64,000 nucleotides of DNA from Konateibacter massiliensis (GCF_900184995.1 NZ_LT860099.1:522269-586268), one strand, 5' to 3'. Shown: positions 8,129 through 17,441, numbered from the stretch's first letter. Translations and numbers: made by a program. The notes: generated by a model from the sequence alone, not told the origin.

Positions 8129-8923
8129 ATGATAAAATTGATTGCAACTGATATTGACGGAACACTTGTAAAAGACGGCTCTGCCGATATCAATCCTGAA
8201 ATTTTTGATGTGATAATGGAGCTGAAGGAAAAAGGCGCTGTGTTTGCAGCGGCAAGCGGCAGACAGTATCCAAGTATTAGAAGACTGTTTGATCCCATTC
8301 ATGAGAATATGATATTTATCGCTGAAAACGGTGCTTATATCAAATGCCGCGGTGTTGAAATGTTTAAATCCAATATGGACAAGGAGATTGTGAAGGAACT
8401 TGTGATAGAAGCAAGGGGATTTGAGTCCGAAAAGCTCTATCTCACTGTATCCACTCCAGAATGTCTTTATATCGAGACGAAGGACGAGGAATTTTATGAT
8501 GTGCTTGTCAACGGCTACCGCAACAATGTCAAGCAGGTTGATGATGTTTTAAAGGAAGATTTGGATGTTATTAAAATTGCACTTTACAAAGCAGACGGTA
8601 TCCGAGATATAGCTGACAACAAGCTGATTCCTAAGTGGAGGAATAGGTTAAAGGTTGTGATGGCAGGAGCTGAGTGGCTAGACTTTATGGACAGCAGTGT
8701 TGATAAGGGAGAGGCATTGTCTACAATACAAAAAGCACTTTCCATCAGCCGGGAAGAGACAATGGCGTTTGGTGATAATATCAATGATATCGGAATGTTG
8801 AGCAATGCAGGAGAAAGCTACGCAGTAGCGACGGCAAGAGAAGAATTAAAGGCGATTGCAAAGCACATTGCAGGCTCTTACTTAGAGGACGGTGTTTTGA
8901 CAGAGCTGAAAAAATTATTATAA
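8129..8923 (+). CDS. HAD-IIB (Cof-type) phosphatase, tandem copy 2
   Basis: 264 residues. It opens MIKLIATDIDGTLV (motif I) and ends with GDNINDIGM (motif IV) and AVATAREELK. It is clearly paralogous to the preceding gene over its whole length, including FAAASGRQYPSIRRLF and the AEWLDFMD segment. The cap regions differ most, which is where HAD-IIB substrate choice is made, so the two copies may act on different sugar phosphates. The gap of 44 nt contains a GGGGGAGGA stretch but no terminator, so it remains in the operon. Confidence 0.88.
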   Translation: MIKLIATDIDGTLVKDGSADINPEIFDVIMELKEKGAVFAAASGRQYPSIRRLFDPIHENMIFIAENGAYIKCRGVEMFKSNMDKEIVKELVIEARGFESEKLYLTVSTPECLYIETKDEEFYDVLVNGYRNNVKQVDDVLKEDLDVIKIALYKADGIRDIADNKLIPKWRNRLKVVMAGAEWLDFMDSSVDKGEALSTIQKALSISREETMAFGDNINDIGMLSNAGESYAVATAREELKAIAKHIAGSYLEDGVLTELKKLL

Positions 8924-8941
8924 AGGATAAGGAGTACACCT

Positions 8942-9205
8942 ATGTATCAGTTTGATGAAGAATGTCTTACCACATTTTTAAAGGTGCAGGATAAGATATA
9001 TAAAGAAAAAGTCGCAGAGACATTAGAGGAAGCAGATGAATTTTTGGAGGAGTGCATGGCAGTTGTGCTGGGTTCCCCGAAAGAAATTATGGAATACTGG
9101 GACGAGCTGGGCCTTGATATACAGGGTATGTCTTTGCAGGATATAGAGGATTCCATTGAGGTAATTAAATTGCCAAGTGGAAGATATTTGGTAGTGGAGA
9201 GCTAA
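8942..9205 (+). CDS. Small acidic protein, unknown
   Basis: 87 residues, strongly acidic, and predicted mostly helical for the first 60 residues (KVAETLEEADEFLEECMAVV), then a short strand-rich end (IEVIKLPSGRYLVVES). No signal peptide, metal motif or known domain is visible. It begins behind AAGGAG 18 bases after the HAD gene, and its TAA shares a base with the next ATG (TAATG), so the two are translationally coupled. Coupling to a membrane-anchored NusG-II protein is the only functional hint. Confidence 0.7.
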   Translation: MYQFDEECLTTFLKVQDKIYKEKVAETLEEADEFLEECMAVVLGSPKEIMEYWDELGLDIQGMSLQDIEDSIEVIKLPSGRYLVVES

Positions 9206-9570
9206 TGAAGAAAAATGATATCATATTAATTGGGATTGTAGTCGTACTCGCCATAATCGGCTTTGCTTTTTTTCAGCTTACGGCAAAGGAAGGGGCAGAG
9301 GTTGTGGTGACCGTGGAAGGACAAGAGTATGGCGTGTATCCACTTAATAAAGAGGCGGAAATTGAAATTAAGAGTAATGGCGGCATAAACGTGCTTGTCA
9401 TCAAAGATAACAAGGCGAAGATGATGGAGGCAGATTGCCCGGATGAATTATGCGTAAACCAGCAGCCAGCCATAAGCAAAACAGGTGAGACAATCACCTG
9501 CCTGCCGCATAAGGTGGTCGTTACCGTGAAAAACGGGGAAGAAAGTGAAGTGGACGCAATAGCAAAATAA
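9205..9570 (+). CDS. NusG domain II-containing membrane-anchored protein
   Basis: 121 residues. One N-terminal membrane helix (residues 6-25, IILIGIVVVLAIIGFAFF) is followed by an extracytoplasmic NusG-II-type beta domain. Three cysteines are visible in CPDELC and ITCLPHKVVV, the pattern of the stand-alone NusG_II family (Pfam 07009), which is unrelated in role to transcription factor NusG. In many Clostridia such genes sit near Rnf or ApbE-type flavin genes; here they do not. The function is unknown. Its start codon overlaps the stop of the preceding small gene. Confidence 0.82.
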   Translation: MKKNDIILIGIVVVLAIIGFAFFQLTAKEGAEVVVTVEGQEYGVYPLNKEAEIEIKSNGGINVLVIKDNKAKMMEADCPDELCVNQQPAISKTGETITCLPHKVVVTVKNGEESEVDAIAK

Positions 9571-9590
9571 AAGCGACGGAGGAATGGGAC

Positions 9591-10208
9591 ATGCTGTCAT
9601 ATATAAAGGGCGAAGTAGTGGAAGTAGAAGAGGATTTATTAATACTTGAGTCCAATGAAATTGGGTACAATATAAGAATTTCGGGTCAGACTGCTGCAAA
9701 CCTTCCAAGAGCAGGCGAGCGGATTAAGATATATACTTACATGCATGTGCGTGAGGATGCCATCAATTTATTTGGCTTTATGACAAAGGATGACTTGAAT
9801 GTATTTAAGCTGCTAATCGGCGTGTCTGGTATTGGACCGAAGGGCGCTCTTGGAATTTTGTCAGTATTATCGGCAGATGATATACGTTTTGCTGTTTTAT
9901 CCGACGATGTCAAGACTATATCGAAGGCACCTGGCGTCGGCTCCAAGACCGCACAGAGGCTTATTATTGAGTTGAAGGATAAATTAAAGCTTGAGGATGC
10001 TTTTGAGCAAAGACTTGAGAACAATCAGGCTGTCGCACAAGGTATTGACGGCAGGGGTGATGCAAAGGGAGAAGCTGTGCTTGCCCTCACCGCTCTTGGA
10101 TATTCCAATTCCGAGGCACTTCGTGCCGTGAAGGAAGCGGATATTACAGAGGATATGGATTCGGAGACAATTTTAAAGGCAGCGTTGAAAAAGCTGACAT
10201 TTTTATAA
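9591..10208 (+). CDS. ruvA: Holliday junction branch migration protein RuvA
   Basis: 205 residues. The N-terminal OB-fold (MLSYIKGEVVEVEED...) is followed by two helix-hairpin-helix elements, LIGVSGIGPKGALGIL and KAPGVGSKTAQRLIIELKDK, and a C-terminal domain III that binds RuvB (LTALGYSNSEALRAV). A RuvA tetramer holds the Holliday junction and loads RuvB motors. It is followed 21 bases later by ruvB. No ruvC is present, as is usual in Firmicutes, which use RecU or others. Confidence 0.97.
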   Translation: MLSYIKGEVVEVEEDLLILESNEIGYNIRISGQTAANLPRAGERIKIYTYMHVREDAINLFGFMTKDDLNVFKLLIGVSGIGPKGALGILSVLSADDIRFAVLSDDVKTISKAPGVGSKTAQRLIIELKDKLKLEDAFEQRLENNQAVAQGIDGRGDAKGEAVLALTALGYSNSEALRAVKEADITEDMDSETILKAALKKLTFL

Positions 10209-10229
10209 AGATAAAGGATTGAGTTAGCG

Positions 10230-11228
10230 ATGGGAAAACGAATTATTACAACTGAATTAACCGAAGAAGATAGTAAGATTGAAAGTAATTTGCGTCCCAT
10301 GACGCTAAACGAGTATATCGGACAGCAAAAGGCGAAAGACAATTTAAAGATATATATCGAGGCGGCAAAGCAGCGTCAGGAAGCGCTTGATCATGTATTA
10401 TTTTACGGACCTCCGGGACTTGGAAAGACAACACTTGCAGGAATCATTGCAAACGAGATGCAGGTAAACCTAAAGGTGACCTCGGGACCGGCGATTGAAA
10501 AGCCCGGTGAGATGGCAGCAATTTTAAACAATCTGCAAGAGGGTGATTTGCTTTTCGTGGATGAGATACACCGCTTAAACAGACAGGTGGAGGAAGTTTT
10601 GTATCCTGCGATGGAAGACTACGCCATCGATATTATCATCGGAAAAGGTCCGACGGCACGCTCGATTCGCCTTGATTTGCCGAAATTTACTTTGGTTGGT
10701 GCAACAACAAGGGCAGGGCTTTTGACAGCACCGCTGAGGGACCGTTTTGGAGTCGTTCACCGTCTGGAATTTTATACGACGGAGGAGCTGACAGAAATTA
10801 TTACGCGTTCCGCAAAAGTACTGGAAGTCGAGATTGATGAAAAGGGTGCAAAGGAACTTGCCAGAAGGTCAAGAGGAACGCCAAGACTTGCAAACCGCCT
10901 GTTAAAGCGCGTCAGAGATTTTGCTCAGGTAAAATATGACGGCGTGATTACCGAAGAAGTTGCAAAATTTGCATTGGATTTACTGGACGTGGATAAATAT
11001 GGACTGGACCATATTGACCGCACTATATTAGTGACGATGATAGAAAAGTTTCAGGGCGGCCCCGTCGGGCTTGATACACTTGCAGCCGCCATCGGGGAAG
11101 ACTCCGGCACAATCGAGGAGGTATACGAACCATACCTGATTAAAAACGGATTTATCAACCGCACACCAAGAGGCCGAACCGTTACAGACCTTGCCTATCA
11201 TCATTTAGGTCTTTCTGGAAATGAATAA
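10230..11228 (+). CDS. ruvB: Holliday junction branch migration ATPase RuvB
   Basis: 332 residues, normal length. It shows Walker [10 protein letters not shown], Walker [11 protein letters not shown], sensor 1 [11 protein letters not shown], the arginine finger region LRDRFG and the C-terminal winged helix ending [14 protein letters not shown]. RuvB hexamers pump DNA arms through the RuvA-bound junction during recombination repair. It forms an operon with ruvA. About 90 nt with no clear terminator separate it from zapA. Confidence 0.98.
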   Translation: MGKRIITTELTEEDSKIESNLRPMTLNEYIGQQKAKDNLKIYIEAAKQRQEALDHVLFYGPPGLGKTTLAGIIANEMQVNLKVTSGPAIEKPGEMAAILNNLQEGDLLFVDEIHRLNRQVEEVLYPAMEDYAIDIIIGKGPTARSIRLDLPKFTLVGATTRAGLLTAPLRDRFGVVHRLEFYTTEELTEIITRSAKVLEVEIDEKGAKELARRSRGTPRLANRLLKRVRDFAQVKYDGVITEEVAKFALDLLDVDKYGLDHIDRTILVTMIEKFQGGPVGLDTLAAAIGEDSGTIEEVYEPYLIKNGFINRTPRGRTVTDLAYHHLGLSGNE

Positions 11229-11316
11229 CGTTGATTATTCTATTTTTATCGTTTATAATGTAACTTATTAAGCCAAGCATTGTAAATCACATAAATGGAA
11301 ATGGGGTTAATTTAGT

Positions 11317-11745
11317 ATGGCAATGAAAAATAGCATAGACGTAATCATTGGCGGGAAGGTACTGACACTGAGCGGGTATGAAAGCGAAGCCTACTTACAG
11401 CAGATAGGCTCCTATATCAACCATAAAATATCGGAAGTTACGCAGACTCCCGGTTTTAATCACCTGAATTATGATACGCAGAATATGTATATCCAGCTGA
11501 ATATCGCAGACGATTATTTCAAGGCGAAAACGCAGGCAGATTCGCTTGCTCAGGAGTTGGAATTAAGAGAAAAAGAAATCTATGACTTTAAGCATGATTT
11601 GATAAATGAAAAATTAAAATCAGAGGAAGCCGAAAAGAAAAAAGAGGCACTGCAAAAAGAGATAAATGAATTGCAGAAAAAGCTGGTAAAGCTTCAGACA
11701 AAACTGAGAGAAGAACCAGATGAGACAGAAAATGAATCAGAATAA
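11317..11745 (+). CDS. zapA: Cell division protein ZapA
   Basis: 142 residues. The N-terminal ZapA domain has the family pattern NSIDVIIGGKVLTLSGYESE and then YLQQIGSYINHKI. Residues about 70-135 are a continuous coiled coil rich in Lys/Glu/Leu. ZapA cross-links FtsZ protofilaments at the division ring; Bacillus ZapA is about 85 residues, so this is the longer clostridial form. The tail is acidic. It precedes a U32 peptidase and an FtsW/penicillin-binding pair, a division-themed neighbourhood. Confidence 0.88.
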   Translation: MAMKNSIDVIIGGKVLTLSGYESEAYLQQIGSYINHKISEVTQTPGFNHLNYDTQNMYIQLNIADDYFKAKTQADSLAQELELREKEIYDFKHDLINEKLKSEEAEKKKEALQKEINELQKKLVKLQTKLREEPDETENESE

Positions 11746-11789
11746 TATGTAATTGGCTGTTGCAAATACTGTAACAGCCAATTACATAT
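11745..11789 (+). promoter_or_regulatory. 17-bp hairpin abutting the U32 peptidase ribosome site
   Basis: ATATGTAATTGGCTGTT (11745-11761) pairs perfectly with AACAGCCAATTACATAT (11773-11789) around an 11-nt loop. It begins at the zapA stop and ends exactly where the next GAGG ribosome site begins (11790-11793). There is no U-tract, so it is more likely an mRNA processing, stability or translation element than a terminator. Confidence 0.55.
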
Positions 11790-11801
11790 GAGGTTAAAGA
11801 A

Positions 11802-13982
11802 ATGAATGAGAAAAGAGTAGAACTTTTAGCACCCGCAGGGTCGCTTGAGGGAATGAAGGCGGCAATCAATGCAGGGGCAGATGCGGTTTATATCGGGGGT
11901 CTGATGTTTGGCGCGAGGGCATATGCCGATAACCTGAATGAGGAAACCCTAAAATATGCGATAGACTATGCTCATTTGCACGGCAGAAAGCTCTATCTTA
12001 CAGTAAATACGCTGCTGAAAAACGAAGAACTAAATGGCAAGCTCTACAGCTATCTAAAGGAGTACTATGAGCATGGTCTGGATGCCGTCATTGTCCAGGA
12101 TATGGGCGTTTTCCAGTTTGTGAGGGAGCATTTTCCGCAGCTTCCAATCCATGTGAGCACACAGATGAGCATCAGCGGTGTGGAGGGAGTAAAAATGCTT
12201 CAGGAATTAGGAGCATCCCGCGTCGTGACGGCAAGAGAGCTTTCCCTGAAGGAACTTCGTGAAATCTATGATGAGACAGGCATGGAGATAGAGAGCTTTG
12301 TTCATGGCGCCCTTTGCTATTGCTACTCCGGTCAATGCCTGATGAGCAGTTTTATCGGCGGAAGAAGCGGCAATCGCGGCAGGTGTGCCCAGCCGTGCAG
12401 ATTACCTTATAAGGTAATGAAGAACGGAAAACAAATTAATTCCAACAAGGAAACTTACGTGTTGAGTCCAAAGGATATGTGCACCATTGATATCATCCCT
12501 GATATTATTGAGGCAGGGGTTTATTCCTTTAAGATAGAAGGGCGAATGAAGAAGCCGGAATATGCGGCAGGAGTTGCTCGCATTTACCGCAAATATATTG
12601 ACTTATATTTGGAAAAAGGACGGACAGGTTATCGTGTGGCGGAGCATGACAGAAAAGAGCTGGAGGATATTTTCAACCGCTGCGGTTTTAATCAAGGCTA
12701 TTATAAGACACATAACGGAAGAGACATGATTACGCTTAAAGAACCGGTAAAACGTGCCAGAAATGAAGCGCTTTTTGATGAGCTTACCCAGTATGCCGAT
12801 AAGGAACCGAAGGAAAAAATAAGCGGCGTACTGACGTTACGGGTGGGAAAACCCGCAAAGCTAAAGCTTAATTTTCAGCACATCGAAGCGGAAGTAACAG
12901 GAGCCGAGGTGGAACCTGCCTTGAAACAACCGATGGACCGGGAGAGAATTGAAAAGCAAATCAAAAAGACAGGAAACACGCCGTTTGAATTTGAAATTCT
13001 AACGATTGAGATGGAAGAAGCTGTTTTTATGCCAATCCAAGGGCTAAATGAGCTTAGAAGAGCGGCATTAGAAGAGCTTGAGTCGAAAATACTGGCAGAG
13101 TATAAGAGGAATCAGTCAGAGACAGCAATGCAGGAGCTGACAGCCCCCAAAAAGGAAGCTGTCAAAAAACGGACGGAATTCCCAATCCACGTTTATATTG
13201 AACAGGAAGCCTATTTACAGGAGGTTTTAAAATTCAAGGAAGTGGAGAAGGTTTATCTGGACATCAATCTGATTGAGAAGCCGATGAAGTATTATGCTGA
13301 TTTATGCCATCATGCTGGGAAAAAGTGTATCTTAAGTTTACCACATATTTTCAGGAATACGAAAAATACCACATATCAGCCGTATGAGGACTTTCTTATA
13401 GAGGAACTGGATGGCATCTTAGTGAAAAATTATGAAGAATATCGGTATTTAAAATCGTTAAATTATACGAAAGAGATTATAATTGACTATAATGTCTATA
13501 CTTTTAATCAGAAAGCACATGAATTCTGGATGAAGGAAAAGGTGACAAGTGACACGGCACCGGTGGAATTAAATGACAGAGAGCTTGCCAGACGCGGGGT
13601 TTCGGAAAGTGAATTCATCGTGTACGGTCATCTTCCGGTTATGGTTTCGGCACAATGTGTTCATAAAACAACGGAGAAATGTGATAAAATAAACACGAAG
13701 CTGTATTTAAAGGATAGAATGAATAAACAGTTTTTTGTACGGAACAATTGTAAATACTGCTACAACGTCATTTATAATTGTGAACCTCTTGTACTGCTGG
13801 AAAATGCAAAAGAGATAAGAGAGCTGTCTCCAAAGAGTCTGAGACTTCATTTTACAATCGAGGAGCCAAAAGAGACAGCCGAAATTTTAAGGCAGTATAC
13901 CGACTGCTTTGTCTATCAAAATCAGGTCAATCATTCATTTAAGACATTTACAAGAGGACATTTTAAACGAGGAATAGAGTAG
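11802..13982 (+). CDS. Peptidase U32 family protein (YhbU/RlhA-like), long form
   Basis: 726 residues. The N-terminal U32 TIM-barrel domain opens ELLAPAGSLEGMKAAI and GADAVYIGG. It has the family Cys cluster: FVHGALCYCYSGQCLMSS, then CAQPCRLPY. The C-terminal half (from about residue 390, with VYLDINLIEKP and CKYCYNVIYNC) matches the extended architecture with DUF3656. Despite the name, characterised relatives (RlhA, TrhP, UbiU/V) are iron-sulfur proteins that hydroxylate RNA or quinone precursors; this branch is likely an RNA hydroxylase. It is followed eight bases later by the FtsW-type gene. Confidence 0.88.
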   Translation: MNEKRVELLAPAGSLEGMKAAINAGADAVYIGGLMFGARAYADNLNEETLKYAIDYAHLHGRKLYLTVNTLLKNEELNGKLYSYLKEYYEHGLDAVIVQDMGVFQFVREHFPQLPIHVSTQMSISGVEGVKMLQELGASRVVTARELSLKELREIYDETGMEIESFVHGALCYCYSGQCLMSSFIGGRSGNRGRCAQPCRLPYKVMKNGKQINSNKETYVLSPKDMCTIDIIPDIIEAGVYSFKIEGRMKKPEYAAGVARIYRKYIDLYLEKGRTGYRVAEHDRKELEDIFNRCGFNQGYYKTHNGRDMITLKEPVKRARNEALFDELTQYADKEPKEKISGVLTLRVGKPAKLKLNFQHIEAEVTGAEVEPALKQPMDRERIEKQIKKTGNTPFEFEILTIEMEEAVFMPIQGLNELRRAALEELESKILAEYKRNQSETAMQELTAPKKEAVKKRTEFPIHVYIEQEAYLQEVLKFKEVEKVYLDINLIEKPMKYYADLCHHAGKKCILSLPHIFRNTKNTTYQPYEDFLIEELDGILVKNYEEYRYLKSLNYTKEIIIDYNVYTFNQKAHEFWMKEKVTSDTAPVELNDRELARRGVSESEFIVYGHLPVMVSAQCVHKTTEKCDKINTKLYLKDRMNKQFFVRNNCKYCYNVIYNCEPLVLLENAKEIRELSPKSLRLHFTIEEPKETAEILRQYTDCFVYQNQVNHSFKTFTRGHFKRGIE

Positions 13983-13990
13983 GTGCTAAT

Positions 13991-15370
13991 GTGACAAACA
14001 TACTAATTGAACTATCCAGATATCTAATCATAATAGCAATTGCGATTTACACATATAAGGGTTTTGCAATCTTTCGCTTTCATGAAGAGGAGGACAAAAA
14101 TGCGGTTTTGCGGGTACAGAACCAGCTTATGTTCGCCATTCATTTTATGGCGTTTTTGGTTTTGTTTTTGACGACAAAGACGACAGAAATTATTATTTTG
14201 TATTTGGCGCAGGTGATATTTTTATCTGCCGTCATCGCCTTGTATCGTGTGATTTATCCAAAGGCATCACGACTGATTATCAACCATATGTGCATGCTGC
14301 TTGCGATCAGTTTTATCATTTTAACAAGATTATCCTATACCAAGTCCATCAAGCAGTTTAAAATCGTGATTATATCGACGATTATTACACTTTTTATCCC
14401 ATATCTGATAAAGAAGCTCAAATTCTTGGATAAACTGGGATATGTCTATGCAGGTGTTGGAATTGGACTGTTAGGGCTTGTGGCGATTGCGGGAAGCATC
14501 AGCTACGGTGCAAAGCTGTCATTTAGCATCGGAGGAGTCAGCTTACAGCCTTCGGAGTTTATCAAAATTACCTTTGTCTTTTTTGCCGCAGCCTTATTAA
14601 GTAAATCACAGGAACTAAAGCAGCTTATTATCGTGACGGGGCTTGCCGGTCTCCATGTTTTGATTTTGGTGGCTTCCAAGGATCTTGGAGGGGCTTTGAT
14701 TTACTTTATAACCTATACTTTTATGCTGTATGTGGCGTCAAAAGAATATCTTTATCTGACAGGAGGTCTGCTTGCCGGGGCATTTGCGGCTCTTGCAGGC
14801 TATAAGCTTTTCAGTCACGTAAGAGTCAGGGTTATCGCATGGCAGGACCCTTTCCGGGTCATTGAGAACGAGGGCTATCAAATCAGCCAGTCCCTCTTTG
14901 CTATCGGAACGGGAGGCTGGTTTGGAATGGGCTTGTATCAGGGTATTCCTGACACGATACCGGTTGTGGATCAGGATTTTATCTTTTCGGCAATCGTGGA
15001 GGAGCTGGGCGGTATTTTCGGATTGTGCCTAATTTTAATCTGTGTGAGCTGTTTCGTAATGTTTGTTAATATTGCCATGCAGGCAAAAGATGATTTTTAC
15101 AGGCTTGTCGCGCTTGGTCTTGCTCTTATGTACGGATTCCAGGTGTTTTTGACGATAGGAGGAGTGACCAAATTTATCCCACTTACGGGAGTGACGCTGC
15201 CGCTTGTCAGCTATGGAGGAAGTTCGATCCTAAGTACGCTAATTATGTTTGCAATTATTCAGGGACTATATATTTTGAAACAAGATGAGGACGAAAAAGT
15301 TGAAAAAGTTAAATCAGATTCTGGAAGAAAGACAAGACAAACAGAAAAGAAAAAGAAAGAAGAATTCTGA
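13991..15370 (+). CDS. FtsW/RodA/SpoVE-family peptidoglycan glycosyltransferase
   Basis: 459 residues with about ten membrane helices, starting at GTG 13991 behind AGGTG. SEDS-family hallmarks are present: LQPSEFIKI, the WQDPF block, NEGYQISQSLFAIGTGGWFGMGL and GGSSILSTLIM. SEDS proteins polymerise lipid II into glycan strands together with a class B penicillin-binding protein. That partner is the next gene, whose start overlaps this one by 86 nt. The N-terminus is longer than in FtsW of Bacillus. Which cell-cycle process it serves (division, elongation or sporulation) cannot be decided here. Confidence 0.9.
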   Translation: MTNILIELSRYLIIIAIAIYTYKGFAIFRFHEEEDKNAVLRVQNQLMFAIHFMAFLVLFLTTKTTEIIILYLAQVIFLSAVIALYRVIYPKASRLIINHMCMLLAISFIILTRLSYTKSIKQFKIVIISTIITLFIPYLIKKLKFLDKLGYVYAGVGIGLLGLVAIAGSISYGAKLSFSIGGVSLQPSEFIKITFVFFAAALLSKSQELKQLIIVTGLAGLHVLILVASKDLGGALIYFITYTFMLYVASKEYLYLTGGLLAGAFAALAGYKLFSHVRVRVIAWQDPFRVIENEGYQISQSLFAIGTGGWFGMGLYQGIPDTIPVVDQDFIFSAIVEELGGIFGLCLILICVSCFVMFVNIAMQAKDDFYRLVALGLALMYGFQVFLTIGGVTKFIPLTGVTLPLVSYGGSSILSTLIMFAIIQGLYILKQDEDEKVEKVKSDSGRKTRQTEKKKKEEF

Positions 15371-16772
15371 CAACAGGGAGCTTTCTGTGGTGGTTTACAT
15401 ATTTGTGGGGCTTTTTATTCTTCTTATGGGGTATTTTGTCTATTACAATGTCATGATAAGCCCGACTGCGATTAACAGCTCTTACAATAAGAGGCAGGAT
15501 TTATTTGCAAAAAAAGTGGTAAGAGGCGAGATACGGTCGGCGGACGGAAAAGTGCTTGCAAAAACGAACGTAAGCGATGACAAGACGGAGACAAGAGAGT
15601 ATCCGTATAATAATATATATGCCCATGTGGTAGGCTATTCCACAAAGGGAAAAGCTGGGCTTGAATCACTTATGAACTTTAGCCTTCTACGCTCCAATGC
15701 ACCGTTATTAGAGAGGGTTGTGAAGGAATTTCAGGGAGTAAAAAACACCGGTGACAACGTGATTACAACTCTTGACAGCAAAATTCAGGAGACCGCCTAT
15801 AATGCGTTGGGTTCGCACAACGGAGCTATTGTTGTGATGGAGGCAGATACAGGCAAAATATTGGCAATGGTTTCAAAGCCGGACTATAACCCAAACAATA
15901 TTGACTCGTTGTGGGACAGTCTCGTTGCTGCGGAAAATACAGAGGACAGCTCATTATTAAACCGTGCGACACAGGGAAAATATCCTCCGGGCTCTACCTT
16001 CAAGATGCTGACACTTTTGGAGTATATCAGGGAGAATCCTGACAGCTATCAGGATTATACTTACTCTTGTACCGGACAGATTTCAGTGGATGGAAGTGTG
16101 ATTAACTGTTATCACAACACGGCACACGGCGAAGTGGACTTATTTGAGTCCTTTGCAAAATCCTGTAATTCCTCGTTTGCAAATATCGGATTAAGTCTGG
16201 ATATCACAGCGCTTTCTAATCTATGTGACAAATTTTTATTCAATGAGGAATTGCCTTATGCAATGGTGTATAACAAAAGCAGCTTCAGCCTTACAAAAAA
16301 CTCGGAGACCTATGATATCATGCAGACCATGATAGGTCAGGGAGAGACACTTGTATCACCGCTTCATATGGCATTGCTTGCCCAGACCATAGCAAATGAA
16401 GGCGTTATGATGAAGCCTTATCTTGTTGACCATACAGAAAATTATGAAGGAAGAATAATCAAGCAATACACTTCATCCGCTTACGGAACGATAATTTCCA
16501 CGGATGAGGCTGCTATAATGAAGGATTTTATGCACGAAGTTGTCGAAAAAGGTACGGCATCTAAGCTGAGCGGCCAGACCTATACGGTTGCAGGAAAAAC
16601 AGGCTCGGCGGAATTTGGAAATGTTAAGGGGCAAAGCCATGCATGGTTTGTCGGCTTTTCCGAGGTAGAGGATTCCGATATTGTAGTCAGCATTATTGTG
16701 GAGGAAGCCGGAGCCGGAAGTGAATATGCAGTTCCGATTGCCAAGAAAATATTTGACGCATATTATAACTAA
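15285..16772 (+). CDS. Class B penicillin-binding protein (transpeptidase)
   Basis: 495 residues. A basic cytoplasmic N-terminus (about 30 residues, KKLNQILEERQDKQKRKRKK) precedes one membrane helix (VVVYIFVGLFILLMGYFVYY). A short PBP dimerisation region follows, then the transpeptidase domain. The three active-site motifs are present: STFK (near residue 235), SCN (about 292) and KTG (about 435, GKTGSAEF). It cross-links peptidoglycan and partners the SEDS protein upstream. The first 86 nt overlap ftsW in another frame; no other start keeps the membrane anchor, so the overlap seems real. The length resembles PbpA-type proteins of actinobacteria and clostridia. Confidence 0.92.
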   Translation: MRTKKLKKLNQILEERQDKQKRKRKKNSDNRELSVVVYIFVGLFILLMGYFVYYNVMISPTAINSSYNKRQDLFAKKVVRGEIRSADGKVLAKTNVSDDKTETREYPYNNIYAHVVGYSTKGKAGLESLMNFSLLRSNAPLLERVVKEFQGVKNTGDNVITTLDSKIQETAYNALGSHNGAIVVMEADTGKILAMVSKPDYNPNNIDSLWDSLVAAENTEDSSLLNRATQGKYPPGSTFKMLTLLEYIRENPDSYQDYTYSCTGQISVDGSVINCYHNTAHGEVDLFESFAKSCNSSFANIGLSLDITALSNLCDKFLFNEELPYAMVYNKSSFSLTKNSETYDIMQTMIGQGETLVSPLHMALLAQTIANEGVMMKPYLVDHTENYEGRIIKQYTSSAYGTIISTDEAAIMKDFMHEVVEKGTASKLSGQTYTVAGKTGSAEFGNVKGQSHAWFVGFSEVEDSDIVVSIIVEEAGAGSEYAVPIAKKIFDAYYN

Positions 16773-16847
16773 GTTCTTGCATGGATACAGGAAAAGGGTT
16801 ATACTATAGTTAGTCGTGTGACACACCATAATACAGGAGGGATTGCA

Positions 16848-17300
16848 ATGATTGAAGCAACTAGCTGTGGCGGTGTGGTAATATTTCGGGGCAAAATATT
16901 GGTCTTGTATAAAAATTTTAAAAATAAGTATGAAGGCTGGGTTTTACCAAAAGGAACTGTGGAGGACGGAGAGGATTACAAGGAAACCGCTGCAAGAGAA
17001 GTTCTTGAAGAAACCGGAGTGAATGCTGCAATTATTAAATATGTTGGCAAAAGCCAATATAGCTTTAATGTGCCGGAGGACACAGTTGAAAAAGATGTTC
17101 ATTGGTATTTAATGATGGCTGATAGTTATTACAGCAAACCACAGCGTGAGGAATATTTTATGGATTCAGGCTATTATAAGTTTCATGAAGCCTACCATCT
17201 GCTAAAATTTTCCAATGAGAAGCAAATTTTAGAAAAAGCGTATAATGAATATTTGGACTTAAAGAAGTATAATCTTTGGGGAAGCCACAAGTATTTCTAA
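16848..17300 (+). CDS. Nudix hydrolase
   Basis: 150 residues from ATG 16848, chosen because AGGAGG lies eight bases upstream. The Nudix box fits G-x5-E-x7-REUxEExGU: GTVEDGEDYKETAAREVLEETGV. The C-terminal half is short and ends in aromatic/basic residues. This form resembles Ap4A- or (d)NDP-sugar-type hydrolases in Firmicutes; the substrate is not fixed. It has its own terminator immediately after. Confidence 0.9.
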   Translation: MIEATSCGGVVIFRGKILVLYKNFKNKYEGWVLPKGTVEDGEDYKETAAREVLEETGVNAAIIKYVGKSQYSFNVPEDTVEKDVHWYLMMADSYYSKPQREEYFMDSGYYKFHEAYHLLKFSNEKQILEKAYNEYLDLKKYNLWGSHKYF

Positions 17301-17307
17301 TCGAATG

Positions 17308-17334
17308 AAAGCCTGTCTTTGACAGGCTTTTTTT
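17308..17334 (+). terminator. Rho-independent terminator after the Nudix gene
   Basis: AAAGCCTGTC-TTT-GACAGGCTTT followed by TTTT: a 10-bp perfect stem and a U-tract eight bases past the stop. Confidence 0.9.
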
Positions 17335-17371
17335 ATAGCATATCTTGCGTAATTTCGAGAGCTATGCTATA
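17334..17371. repeat. Dispersed intergenic palindrome, copy 1
   Basis: TATAGCATA ... TATGCTATA, 9-bp perfect arms about a 20-nt loop, attached to the end of the terminator. Related palindromes occur at 35033-35070, 45103-45141 and 46616-46654. Confidence 0.55.
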
Positions 17372-17372
17372 G

Positions 17373-17398
17373 TATAACTTATGTTAGGTCTAACTAAC
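17373..17398 (+). promoter_or_regulatory. TATAAC box with GTTAGnnnTAACTAAC operator, copy a
   Basis: A TATAAC -10-like box (17373-17378) is followed four bases on by GTTAGGTCTAACTAAC (17383-17398). This is a 5-bp inverted repeat, GTTAG/CTAAC, with a 6-nt spacer ending TAA. The same site occurs at 56091-56106 and 57171-57186, each just after a -10 box, which suggests a repressor site. No good -35 is seen here. Confidence 0.6.
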
Positions 17399-17441
17399 CG
17401 CTTGGTACAATAGGAAATATTCAGCAAAAGAGGAATGTAAG

